Source of the DNA: Escallonia rubra
Taxonomy: Eukaryota > Streptophyta > Magnoliopsida > Escalloniales > Escalloniaceae
Assembly (NCBI GenBank): GCA_033065855.1
Contig: JAVXUO010001449.1
Span: forward strand, 26,386-90,385
DNA length: 64,000 nucleotides
Direction: 5' to 3'
Part shown: piece after piece, positions 13,594 through 23,824 of the stretch
Numbering within the stretch: position 1 is the first letter of the stretch
Layout: each line of letters begins with the position of its first letter
Notes under the pieces: model-generated
Seen by the model: only the letters and a program-made list of their open reading frames with translations
Told to the model about the DNA's origin: nothing
Databases searched by the model: none
Made by a program: the position numbers and the translations under genes

Positions 13594-14036
13594 ATGGCTT
13601 CTGCTTCGGTGAACAGGGACGTTTCAGTCAGCAGGCACTTCTTCAAGGTCATGATGCCTGGTTTTCATACAGAACTTGTATGTCATCCCGCTTTCTCTGT
13701 GTTTTCGTGTGTGTTAAAATTTTTATCTTTGGTTAAAAACTTACATGTCTTACTGTATTATGAATATGTTAGGCCATACCGGTAGCATTTTGGAGATTGC
13801 TTACCACATTGAGATTTGAAGCAACTTTAACCAGCCGCAAGGGGTCATGGCTTGTTAAATTGAAGAAGAAGGTTGGCCAAGAGGTTCTTTGCTTCGAAGA
13901 GGGTTGGAACGAATTCGTGCAACAACATGACCTCCATCTAGGAGACTTTGTAATCTTTCAACACATGGGGCAAATGCGTTTTCAAGTGCTGGTGTTTGAT
14001 CAAAGCACTTGTGAAAAACCTTTCCCCCAATGTTGA
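13594..14036 (+). CDS. B3 DNA-binding domain protein (REM-like), inside CACTA
   Basis: Exon 1 is 13594-13677 and exon 2 is 13773-14036, with a 95-bp GT/AG intron (donor GTATGT, acceptor GTTAG). The joined frame is open for 115 residues and consists almost wholly of one B3 domain: SRHFFKVMMPGF near residue 13, TLTSRKGSWLVKL near 45, CFEEGWNEFV near 65, HLGDFVIFQHMG near 80, and FQVLVFD near 96. B3 domains are plant sequence-specific DNA-binding folds; REM-type members act in the nucleus. It lacks the further B3 repeats of most REM proteins. It sits between the two CACTA termini, so it is most likely a captured host-gene copy. The unbroken frame and splice sites suggest recent capture or selection. 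Expression is unknown. Confidence 0.85.
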
Positions 14037-14639
14037 ACTCTGAGGCGTAATTAGACAATATTTTAAATTAATCGCATCGGATATGTACATTTTGAACAAT
14101 TTTGTGTTATTTGAACATTGACTATTTGTTTGATAATTTTAGGTTGTTAATTGTGATTATTGATCGATGATTTGTTAATCGATGATTTTAGATTGTTAAT
14201 CGTGCATTTGATATATTGAGATTGTTGACGGAGGATGGGACCCAATTGGTTTGAATTTTTTATTACAAGTTTGGGCATTAAAAAATTTTAAAAATGACTT
14301 TAACTTTTAGCGACGGATTAATTCCGTCGCTAAATATTTTATCCCGTCGCTAATTTCGCAAAAAAGAAAATAAATTAAAGTATGTAAAACAGAATTAGCG
14401 ACGGATATTCCGTCGCTAATTTAGAAATAAATCCGTCGCCAACAGTTATATTAAACGACGGATTTTATAATTCCGTCGTAAAACTTTTAGTACCGGCGTG
14501 TTATACGAGGGATTTTTAGCGACGGTAATTCCGTCGCTAAAATTTTTAGCGACGGAATATAGGCTTTTAGCGACGGATTTTACCATCGCTAAAGGCCTTA
14601 TTCCTTGTAGTGAAATTAGAAAATTTGTTCGGGAGTAAA

Positions 14640-14806
14640 GAGGAATCATAGGTCATATGAGTCCGACAAGCAGAATCTAATAACCAAGGTTTAGTACCTG
14701 AAGGTACAAAAATAGGCAAAATACCTACGAAATTATATAACAGAAATACCACGAGAGTTACTAGTCTATTTTTAAAGTTGATACAAAAAGACAACACCCA
14801 GTCCAT
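14640..14806 (-). pseudogene. Copia protease remnant
   Basis: The minus strand reads GTKPWLLDSACRTHMTYDSS, matching the copia aspartic-protease neighbourhood (WLLDSGAxxHMT). The catalytic D-S-G has become D-S-A, so the enzyme would be inactive. The fragment is directly adjacent to the right terminus of the CACTA insertion. Confidence 0.8.
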
Positions 14807-15149
14807 CTGCAGTGAGCTTCATAGCGAAGCCACAAGAAGAAGGCACGGCAGAGACGTAAGTGTCCACAACAGTAGCAGCTAATTGAAGGGTTAATTTTAC
14901 GCTACTTAGGGGTCAGTTGCACCCAACACCCCGTGGTTTTAAAATTGGCACCCAGCACCAAAATTTCAAATATCTTGACTTCCATCACCTTTTGACAATC
15001 AAAATGCCCTTTGACCACACGTCTGTTAGTTTTTAAAGAGTAAAATGGTCAGTTCCGTTACTGTGTCCAAGATTGCATCTATGTGGCATCCTACGTGTTT
15101 GACTGTATCTCTCCAACTGATTCTGCTTATGCACACACACACTCTCTCT

Positions 15150-15290
15150 CTCTACGCTCTCTTTCACGCTAAATCCCCTGCCTTTCCACTCTTCTAACCG
15201 CTCATCGAGCTCCTTTTGGTTGCGGTAATAAGTATGGACGGTCGCCCCAAATGCTGCTAGCTCTTCCACAATTGCGTACCTGATGTCATT
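15150..15290 (-). pseudogene. Tropinone-reductase-like SDR fragment
   Basis: The minus strand encodes RYAIVEELAAFGATVHTYYR then NQKELDERLEEW, resembling the start of the Rossmann fold of plant tropinone-reductase-like short-chain dehydrogenases (family pattern GIGYAIVEELAxFGAxVxTCSR). Only the first beta-alpha units are present. The glycine-rich TGGxxGIG loop is damaged (TNDIRY), and the catalytic Tyr-x-x-x-Lys region is absent. It lies wholly within the inverted-repeat element, so a captured gene fragment is the likeliest explanation. Confidence 0.65.
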
Positions 15291-15773
15291 TGTCAAAACC
15301 GAAAACAAATGTTGCGACCAAGCCCCGTTGACGGCAGATCTGATGCCGTGTGCCCTCTAGCGCAATAATCTCGCAAAGAATCCCAAATCCCCGATCTCCC
15401 ATTAAAAACTCAATCCTTCCACTCCCGAATTCATCAAACCTGCACCGCCTAAACCCATCAAAAACCCATTAATCCTTCAGTCAGTCAACCGCAATCCTGC
15501 AATTAGTCAGCCACAATCTCATTAAAGTGGAAAGCATTCGGGTAAAGGATCCAGAAAATTTGGTGTTGGTGAGGATTAGAGAGAGAGACGAAGACAGAAA
15601 TTAAGAGGTGGTGGTGTGTATTAGAGAGAGAGACGAAGACAGAAAGTAAGAAGTGGTGGTGTGTATTAGAGTGAGAGAGAAGGAGACGAAGATAGAAAAT
15701 TTGGTGTTGGTGAGGATGAGAGAGAGAAATAGAGAGACGAAGCCAGATTAGAGAGACAGAGAAAGAGAGACAT

Positions 15774-15884
15774 ATGAGAGAGAGAGAAATAGAAATTTGG
15801 TGTTGTTTTTCTCTGTGTATAATGGCCCCGTTAGATGGAGGTGGTGTGTATGTTTGTGTTTGCGTGCGTGTGGAAGAAGCTTAC

Positions 15885-15927
<43 letters not shown>

Positions 15928-15935
15928 GTTGTGTG
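15774..15935. repeat. GA/GT microsatellite tract
   Basis: Imperfect (GA)n and (GT)n runs, including GTGTGTGTGTGTGTG followed by a long GAGAGA run at about 15887-15927. They create spurious open frames. Confidence 0.9.
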
Positions 15936-16164
15936 TGCATATTTTTAGTGTTGACTAGAATGACACATAGATTTAATAGCTAAAAAGACAAAGTTACCCT
16001 TAAAAAACTAACAGTCGTTTAGTCAAAGCTCATCTTGACCTTCAATTGGTACCGGATACCAATATTTTCAAAATTTTGATGCTGGCTGCCAATTTTAGAA
16101 CCACAGAGAGCTAGGTGCAACTGACCCCTAAGTATGAGGTGTAGCGTAAAATTAACCCGTTGAG

Positions 16165-16770
16165 ACTATGATCTAGGTACAGTGGAGCCATAATTAAAGT
16201 TCTTCTTTTTTGGATTCTGCTTACATTCTTCATTCGAGGGATACCCACACTTGTGCACGCCATTTCTTTCTAGATGAAGGCCGAGAAGAAGTGGCAAGAA
16301 CTGTTTGAGTGATAAGAACAATCTTCTTTCTACCTCCTAAAGATTTCTCTCAGCAAAAGCAGCAGCAAAAGTTTTGAGTCAGGTTCCTGTTTAGAAAAGA
16401 GGAGCACCATTCTTCTTAATCATCAAGAATACACATCAAAAATTTGGTTGGCGGAGTTGCTTACTATCACGAGCATTAGAGTAGTGCACTAGACAAGCTA
16501 TCCACCGAGAGGGATGTGTCTACTTGTCCTAAAGTATTGTTAACTGACCATAAAATACCTGAATAGATTGACCACGAACTTGTCAAAGACGATGGAGATC
16601 CAGATAAATCTGGTACTGAGAGGCCAAGTGAGACACGATTTTGGTGGCAGCCATTAGTCCCAAACTTCCTTTGCAGTGTCAAACAGTCCAAAATTGATTG
16701 ATTTTCGGCAGAGAGGTGTTGAAAAACCAACTGATAATTTTGGAAATTGCAACCCAATCACTTCTTTGTC
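16165..16770 (-). pseudogene. Copia gag remnant, copy A
   Basis: This stretch aligns base for base with the gag part of the second copia copy (about 25660-26330), which encodes a recognisable UBN2-type gag. In copy A the frame is broken. Similarity to the copia element stops at about 16785, where sequence shared with the upstream region of the second XTH gene begins. Confidence 0.7.
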
Positions 16771-16789
16771 GTCAAAATCTTCGTCAAAA

Positions 16790-17575
16790 TCTGGTCTGAA
16801 TTCATAACTCGTGCCTGTTTGTTGTGGGTGCCACCTTTATACGCTCATAATCAACTTAACTAAAACTCAAGAGAGATTTTACATAACTTTTATAAACAAG
16901 AATGCACCTTATCACCGTTAAGGTTGGAGCTGGCTCGGGATAATCCAAGAAGGAAAAAAGTATGAATAATGTGTGGAAGAACTCGGTAAAGGATTCTTCA
17001 TTTGAATTCAGATGTGCTTACTAGTTTGTGTCCATTTAATAGTGTTATGGTAGTTGGTGGCGATGGGTGGTGATTGGTGGTACTAGGTAGTGGTGATGTC
17101 TTGGTTGGTAATGGTGGTGGTGTTCGCTTGTGTGTTAAGTTCAGGGGGCATATATCAAATGGAGGAGAAGTAGTAGAAGAAAAGCAAGTATAACGTTAAA
17201 AATGGGAAAACTGAATTTGACAAAAATTGTACACCAAACATCCATAACTTTTTGTCCAAAATATAAAACCACGACTACTTGCGTTTTGATTTTTTGAAAA
17301 CCAAAACTTGAAAAACTGAAAGCTCGTCAAACAGGCTCTTGGTTATAACTTATGCATCAACTTTTCTGCCATGAGAAAACTTAATTTAATGAGTTTCTTT
17401 TATTAGATTTTTGAACTTTAGTGGATAATATATTTCCGACTAGTGGTGCTAGGATACTAGACAGTGCGTATGGCTCGATCCGTAGTGTGAAAAGGAGAAA
17501 CGAAACAATCTGCAGTTCTTTAACTCGGCAAAATGTTTGAAAAAAACTCTTTCTAAGCAACAACAAATGACTTAT
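16790..17575. other. Upstream region of XTH copy A
   Basis: Shared with 27900-28765 upstream of the second XTH copy, with scattered indels and substitutions. It includes a GGTGGT-rich stretch (17050-17130). No coding region seen. Confidence 0.7.
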
Positions 17576-17579
17576 CTTC

Positions 17580-17590
17580 GTCTATATAAA
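17580..17590 (+). promoter_or_regulatory. TATA box of the XTH gene
   Basis: TCTATATAAAC lies about 55 bp upstream of the ATG at 17642. The same site stands at the same distance before the second copy (28772-28782), which supports it as the core promoter element. Confidence 0.7.
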
Positions 17591-17641
17591 CACCATGGTT
17601 AAGTCAGCCATTGCATATTGATTAAGCTCTACCGTAGTGTT

Positions 17642-18831
17642 ATGGATCATTTGCTACTTAGCCTCTTTGCTACTCTCCTACTTGCAAGCAGAGCTGATGA
17701 AATTACCTTTGGTCAAAACTACTACTTTACATGGGGATTTAACCATGCAACAGTTCTTGACCAAGGGAAAGAAGTTCAACTTTTGATAGACCAATACTCA
17801 GGTTACTTCTTCTCATGCCATTATATGGATCTCTCCATGCAAGCATATATTCGGGCTTATAGTACGTAAAGACACAGATAACACATATTTTTCTGTAAAA
17901 CAGGATCTGGATTTGCTTCTATTCATGATTATGGTTCAGGATTTTTCCAGATGAGGATGAAGATACCAAACAAGAAGAGCAAAGGAGTTCTCACAACATT
18001 CTACGTAAGTAACAGGGCTAATTGACCTTGATGTTTCAATCTTTTTACTCTTGTGGAGTTTCGTTTTTCCCTTCTAAAGGGCATTTGGACTAGCCTTCTG
18101 GCTGTCTTGACACTGATAATCTTGTTTCTCCTTTGCGGTTGTAGTTAACGTCCAAGCCAGTTAACCAGGAGGCGGCATATCACGACGAGCTTGATTTTGA
18201 ATTCACGGGTAATAACAGCATGCCTTACACCCTTAGCACAAATGTGATAACAAATGGAGTAGCAGGCAGGGAGCAACAATTTCAGCTCTGGTTTGATCCC
18301 ACGACAGACTTTCATACCTACGCTATCCTGTGGAACCAACACCAGATAGTGTAAGATTCACTTAGCCTTGAAATTTTTTTATTTTTTTTTAGTTTTTACC
18401 TTTGTTTGCTTATTTTTGGGGAGGTTTTAAATGATCTGAGCGTTTCTTTTCTTGTTAGATTCTTTGTTGACGATACACCCATCAGGGTGTTCAAGAACTA
18501 TTCACATTCGGGAGTGAATTACCCATCACAGTCCATGCATATAGAGGCAAGCATATGGAACTCAACCAATTGGCTGGGACCTGTTGATTGGAGTCAAGGA
18601 CCCTTCAGAGCTTTCTATCAAAAATTTGATATTGATGGCTGCCTATACCGAGACTTAAACCCTCAACAATGTTATTCAAATACGCCTACAAACTTTTGGA
18701 ATGCAGAGAAGTACTGGCAACTCGACCCTGATCAGCAGAGAAAATATGAAGATGTGAGCAAGAAGTATATGTCTTATGATTATTGTTCGAAGTACAACGA
18801 GTCCTACCTTGAATGCTCACTTAACAGCTAG
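17642..18831 (+). CDS. XTH: Xyloglucan endotransglucosylase/hydrolase (GH16), intact copy
   Basis: The enzyme cuts xyloglucan in the cell wall and either rejoins it to another chain or hydrolyses it. Four exons: 17642-17801, 17904-18004, 18145-18350 and 18459-18831. They join to an open frame of 279 residues, near the usual XTH length. The N-terminus ([18 protein letters not shown]) is a signal peptide. The catalytic motif [11 protein letters not shown] is followed by an N-N-S glycosylation sequon typical of the family. The glucanase fold ends with [14 protein letters not shown]. The XET C-terminal region has paired cysteines (DGC...QQC; YDYC...ECS). The ATG is preferred over upstream TTG because the signal peptide starts there and a TATA box lies 55 bp upstream. 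The tandem partner lies 11.2 kb downstream. Confidence 0.93.
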
Positions 18832-18839
18832 ATCAATGG

Positions 18840-19110
18840 CAAGCGACGAAGTCGGTTATAGCAGCAGTGATCAAGTTTAAGAATATTAAGCTAGTGATCA
18901 CTGGTTAATTACTGATTAAAAAATAAATTCTGTGGTTATGATCATGTGAATCAATACAGATTTCTTTTGATAGTTGTAGTATCGATGGAATTTCTTGGTT
19001 CTAAGACTTTTTGACAATCTGAGCTAACCCTTCCCTTTATTATACTGATTTTAGCAACAGTTCCACGTACTCCAAAAGTTCTTCAATCTTACTTTCTTCT
19101 TATTCTAAAT
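18840..19110 (+). other. 3' flank of XTH copy A
   Basis: Sequence after the stop codon is closely shared with 30040-30340 after the second copy, then the two diverge. This marks the right limit of the segmental duplication. Confidence 0.75.
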
Positions 19111-19179
19111 TGGAAACAATTTGGCTGCTATCCCGATCGGAGGAATCTTCTTCCTACCCCCTATATAGTGACAATCAAT

Positions 19180-19310
19180 CATCTCTAAATATTTCTAGTG
19201 GCACTTATTTAGTGACGCTAAAAAAGTGCTACTAATAATTGTCGCTGAAAGTGTTAGAAGAAAAGTCACTAAAAATATTTAGCGACTATTATTCTCACTA
19301 TACATGGGGT
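19180..19310. repeat. Short CACTA-subterminal-like fragment
   Basis: Contains TTTAGTGACGCTAAAA, CACTAAAAATATTTAGCGAC and related pairs that resemble the GCGACGG-type subterminal repeats of the CACTA elements in this window. No terminus is visible. Confidence 0.35.
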
Positions 19311-19510
19311 TGGAGCTAGGAAGATTTCTACAACTCGGGTATGAGCCAAAGTTTGTTCTTCTAAATTTATGGACATTTGTAGGCATAAAGAATGTGTTGT
19401 AATATACCACATACATGTATTATCAGTGTTGCATTAGTAAAAGAAAATAAAAATAATAAACAAAATATGTCAAATTGGCTACTGCATTACCTACAAATCA
19501 TACTTAGTAT

Positions 19511-20170
19511 AACGTCCCAATCCACGGCCTTACCACATGCCTCCCTCGAAAGGGATAGCCAAGTAGGTAGTTATAAGTTGGGAGGGTCTTATAAGGCCAA
19601 TCACAAATAATCTCACGTCCGATGTGAGATATGACAATTTTCCCTCCACATAGTTCAGAATCTTCCTCTCTAGTCGATGTGAATATACCCGGCTCACCTT
19701 TTATTGTCCCAACCATCCTATTGATGCTGGATATACCCGGCCATACCTTCGTTTCCCCCAACCATCCATAACCTGACTGGATAGCCCATGCCGAGCTTTC
19801 GAGAGTCGACTCTTATATCATCTGCAATGACCCTTCTACGGCCACACAACAGGGCAATGCCTTCCTCAAAAGGGCTAGCCGTTACTTATGAGTTCATGGG
19901 CAAGGACTTATAAGGCCAATCAGAAATTATCCCACATCGGATGTGGAATATCACAATCTCCCTTCACCTAGTCTAGAATCTTCCTCTCTAGCCGATGTAG
20001 GATATACGCGACTCACCCTTCGTTATCCCAGCCATCACTATCCTCTTGATGTGGGATAATTTCTGATTGCTCTTGCAAGACCTTGCATATGATCTTAAAA
20101 GTACCTACTTGGCTAGCCCTTTTGAGGGGGGCAATGCTTTATGACGGGACTGTGGACTGGATCGTTACAG
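19511..20170. mobile_element. Inverted-repeat element of about 660 bp
   Basis: The left end (TAACGTCCCAATCCACGG, then GGGATAGCCAAGTAGGTA) and the right end are inverted copies over about 65 bp. Inside, a module with GATGTGAGATATGACAA and AATCTTCCTCTCTAG recurs two or three times. TTAG stands on both sides, which may be a target duplication. There is no coding capacity. A small related piece lies at about 35390-35450. Family not recognised. Confidence 0.65.
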
Positions 20171-20174
20171 TTAG

Positions 20175-22545
20175 TTTCTGAAGCTGATGAGAATGGTAAT
20201 GTACCAAGTAGAGTGGATTTATTGTGTTAATTATTTTTCTTGTTCACTCTGCTGTTTTAAAAGAGGTTAAGGAAATAAGATAAAAACGGATGGTAATCTG
20301 ACCAACTTACGACCCTTCACTTGCATTTTCCTTCTTCACACCTTATAGAGTAACCTTGTACAACTTACGTTTTCCTTATTTACAGTATAGTCACAAGAAA
20401 TTAGTCGCAACCACCCATACAAAGTGGGATAGTTAATTAACTGTGCCACCTTATATTGAAGATTCACCAAGTTCCGTGCGTGAGCTTATAACCAAGTGGA
20501 GCATTAAAGTGGCTAAATGTCAATTGATCGATTGCGACAAGAAGGGAAATTTGACTACTCTTATTTTTTCTTGGCTAACTATATTCTTCAATGGTTACTT
20601 CAAACTCGTCTTTTGGTAAATAGTAAACTCTCATACACGTATTGGATGGCATTTTGGTTAAGTGTATTAATTTGTTGGCAGTCACCATCTTTTCTACATC
20701 CTGCAGGTTATCCGATTTTGAGTTGTTTGTTGGCCATTAATCTAAAGAGTCTTTACAAGACTACTAAACCCACGAGTGTGTGAACTAGAAAAAATATGTT
20801 TTGGGTCACTATCATATTCGTTACAGTAGATTAGCTATAATTAGGTCTCGATGTAATTTTTTTTCCCCTCAATTCACACCAGAGTAAAGTCCTCCTTCCA
20901 AATTTAAGCTTGCAATTCGAAGCCAAACCTCATTCCTTGTCCATATGTTTCTCCGCAAACTTGGTAACTAATAGTTATTGTAAGATAAAACGTATGTTTT
21001 CAAACTTTCATATGCTTTGTCTCTAAAAAGGTGAATGTGTTGTCTCAGGTGCACTTTATAAGTGTTACCGGATTAACTTAGGTTCTAGACAATTCTATTG
21101 TAAGTACCTATGTAAGGGCGCCTATGTGACTAACTCTTTATTGCACACATATGTACGTGAGCCCTACTCTAACTAGTGTTAAGGAGCACAAACCTCTAGA
21201 TGGTATTAGTCGCCTCTACAATCCTTCACTGCTGGTGTTCTCTCTCAGCTGGATTCAGCCACTTTACCACATCAATCAATGGCCACGGGCGGACCTTGGA
21301 CCATATATTGAGGGGGGCGAAAGTAATTAATGCACAAGAAATCAAGGTTTGATAACTAACGTTTAGAATTTCCTTTTAAATAACAAAACAACACTTAAAG
21401 TATTTGTAGCGACGCAAAATGAGAATAAAAATAGCATGAAAAATAGGGTGCAACGACTTAGATTAGAACAACGAACAGTACGTGTTAAAATTATTTGCAT
21501 CTAAATGTAAAAGTTATTTCCGCAATATGTGGTGAATTTTAGCCAAATATTATAGCTTTTGACAATTCAGTAACGTGAGATGAATATAAGGTAACACCTT
21601 TGCTAATCAGAGTTGTTATACCTGATCAAAAGTTTACTTGAAGGGACAAAAAATGAACACCATGAAATCTAAATAGAAAGAAGAGAAATATTCAAGAATA
21701 TCAGAAGGGGCTGACCTCCCGCCATCCCCCTCGGTGGTCCTCTCCTATCAATGGCTACTGCCATGGCTTTTCCTTTCCGATCAAGCTAACCGTGGCTTCT
21801 CCTGCCGCAGCCTCGGCGTTGACTTTGCCGTGCCAACACTTGATCCTTCCAGTTCTGTCCTCGCTCGTCCTTGGGAACTGCTGCGATGCCGCTTGGTCCC
21901 TTCTCTGCTTCGTTTAGATTCATGCAACAGCAGCCAATACCTCCCTACTGGCACTATTCTTCTGTAGTCTCTCCTGCACACACTACCATGTGTAACAGCC
22001 TTGCTTGGTCTTAAGCTATGCATTAGGAGGCAGCGAGCAAGATCACACCAAGTAGGGGACAGGAACTTAAACGACATCGTTCAAGGTCATAGCAAACACT
22101 ACAAGACGCGTTAAAGGAGATGTAGAATGATAACAGAATCCAAACCAAATTCCATTTTAATATTCAGTTGCATTTTTGTTGTATTTTTTAATTCGAACTT
22201 AAAAAGAGAAGAGAGATCACATGTATTGTTATCACATTTTATTGCATAGAATTAGTTCTCTCTCTCTCTCTTCTCTCTCAGTTTCATTTCTAACTTTCCA
22301 ATTGCAAGCTTGTTGTCATGGCCTTAGACAAAACTAAGTCAACCTTCAGCACTTTCAAGCTCCCGCTAGAATGCTAAGTCAGCCTACCCCTGGCCCGGGC
22401 AACAACAAAAGTTAGAACAAAAGACACAAAGAGTTTAGGACAAAGTTGCTCTATAGCAAAGACAGGTTACATTAATGCTTCGATTCTTGCATGTCTTGGA
22501 TTACTTAAATGGTTTGGCCAAGTGATGACGTTACATACTTCCTCA
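20175..22545. other. Intergenic, no gene recognised
   Basis: Scattered short open frames without recognisable domains; a (CT)n tract at 22258-22279. I see no transposon termini or RNA genes. Confidence 0.45.
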
Positions 22546-22554
22546 ACGATCTGA

Positions 22555-23060
22555 ATCATGTCTGAGGGTATTTAAGCCTCAGTTTAGGTTAGTACGTGAA
22601 AGTCACGTGCAAGATTCTCTTTATTTCCCAGCCCTGGTCTCAGTCCAGATCCATGATAAAGGGTGGAAACCCTTAATCTAGGTTGACATGCAGATACCGT
22701 GTACCTTCCTGTCTGGTCTCCATTCAGTCCCAGTCCAGGTCTCAATCCAGGTCCATCTTTTAGGGTATTTGACCCTGAACTCAGGTTAGTACATGGAGAC
22801 CATGTACAAGCTTCATTTCCCAGCTTAGATGTATGTCTGAGGGTATTTAACCCTAAGTTCAAGACACTATATGTCAGCTACGTGAAGTTTTCCTTCCAAA
22901 TCCAGGTGCAAACTAAATTTGGCTTGATCCTTTTTGGATAAGGGGGGTATGTAGGCAACCTTTGTCAGGTGCAGCCATTTTTTTGCTCCAGGTCTATGTT
23001 TAAGGATATTTGACACTCAGTTTAGGTTAGTATGTGGAAGTCACTTACAGTCCTCTTTAA
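22555..23060. repeat. Diverged tandem repeat, about 100-bp units
   Basis: Five diverged units share the pattern GGGTATTTxACCCTxAxxT followed by AGGTTAGTACxTGxAxxxCA, near 22561, 22660, 22761, 22841 and 23002, interspersed with CCAGTCCAGGTCTC-like spacers. Confidence 0.65.
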
Positions 23061-23239
23061 AGCTCCGGTCTCATTTTTCGGTCCGAACTCTACTCCGATT
23101 AAGCAATTCCAGTCTCCAGTTCCACTTCCAATCCAGTTTCAACCCAATCACAATTCTTAGCATAGGCATGTCCCAGTTTTAACCTTAGTCCAATTCCAGC
23201 CTAGTCCCAGTCCAGTTGGCGTATCCACAATAATTCTTT

Positions 23240-23690
23240 GCTTCGCCTCTACGCATGCTTCCTTTCCTTGTGTCTAAGCCACTAGCCGGGTCCAAACATT
23301 GTTGGTTCTGACTTCTACACATGTTTCCTTTCCTCGTGTCTAAGAGGTCTATTGCTTTCAAGTGTTGTTGGCTCTAACTTCCACACATGCTTCTTTTCCT
23401 CGTGTCTAAGCGACCAATCACTTTCATGCATTGCTTCTTTGCTTCTTTTCTTCGTGTCTAGGCGACCAGCCATTTCCAAGCATTGTTGGCTCTGACTTCC
23501 ACACATGCTTCCTTTTCTTGTGTCTAAGCGACAAGTCGCTTCCAAACATTGTTGGCTCCAACTTCTACACAAGTTTCCTTTCCTCGTCTCTAAGTGACCA
23601 GCGTCTTCCAAGCGTTGTTGGCTCCAACTTCTATACGTTCTTCCATTCCTTGCGTGTTAGCGACCAACCACTTTCCAGTGCTGTTGGAAA
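23240..23690. repeat. Minisatellite, about seven 55-66-bp units
   Basis: Units share CTTCCTTTCCTCGTGTCTAA, GCGACCA and CATTGTTGGCTC. Spacing varies by indels. The open frames over it on both strands are repeat-derived. Confidence 0.85.
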
Positions 23691-23824
23691 CCTTGCAATG
23701 ATCCGACCTCATCCCTATTTGAAGTTTTGAGTCATTCATGTGGTCTTTTCCGTGTTTCTTACTACAAAAGTGTGTTGTTCTTGGTGATGTTTGCCCGTAG
23801 GCAAGATACTTCACCATTGGGCTT

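Larger units (their letters stand above)
11069..14612 (+). mobile_element. CACTA element with captured B3 gene, both termini present
   Basis: It starts CACTACAAGAAAATC and ends CCTTATTCCTTGTAGTG. The flanking AAA at 11066-11068 and 14613-14615 is a 3-bp target duplication, as expected for CACTA. Subterminal repeats of TTTTAGCGACGG and its complement are dense at 11095-11280 and 14300-14595. It contains no TNP2 or TNPA-like gene, so it would need a transposase from elsewhere. The interior carries a CT-rich leader-like region (11300-11560), a run of 16 G (11918-11933), a GTGTCGGACAC-rich block and a B3-domain gene. The copia copy at 25383 preserves the corresponding empty site. Confidence 0.93.
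14888..16158. mobile_element. Inverted-repeat DNA element carrying an SDR fragment
   Basis: The ends are inverted copies: GGGTTAATTTTACGC, then a shared GGGGTCAGTTGCACC block, at 14888-14930 and again at 16108-16158. Both ends continue with related sequence about cost-free spacing differences of a few bases. It interrupts the copia remnant. The corresponding site at about 25650-25690 in the second copia copy is uninterrupted. The target duplication is imperfect (TTGAA versus TTGAG), so the superfamily is uncertain. MULE is plausible because such elements commonly carry gene fragments. The interior includes GA- and GT-rich microsatellites at 15570-15940. Confidence 0.8.
9290..16785 (-). mobile_element. 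Decayed Ty1/copia retrotransposon, copy A (interrupted twice)
   Basis: Parts appear in the copia order on the minus strand: gag (right), protease, GAG-pre-integrase, integrase, then reverse transcriptase, which is cut off at about 9290. The element is split by a CACTA element (11069-14612) and by an inverted-repeat element (14888-16158). Stops and frameshifts occur throughout. No LTR is visible on either side: the left end stops just after the conserved MDAKTAFLKG region of RT, and the right end stops in gag, where XTH-upstream sequence begins. A second copy of the gag-protease part lies at 25383-26540. Confidence 0.85.

Noticed and set aside
15774..15983. Plus-strand frame rich in Arg/Glu and Val/Cys
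   Set aside because: It only translates GA and GT microsatellites.
20517..20783. 88-residue frame with hydrophobic stretches
   Set aside because: No domain, no promoter or splice context, and AT-rich composition like its surroundings.
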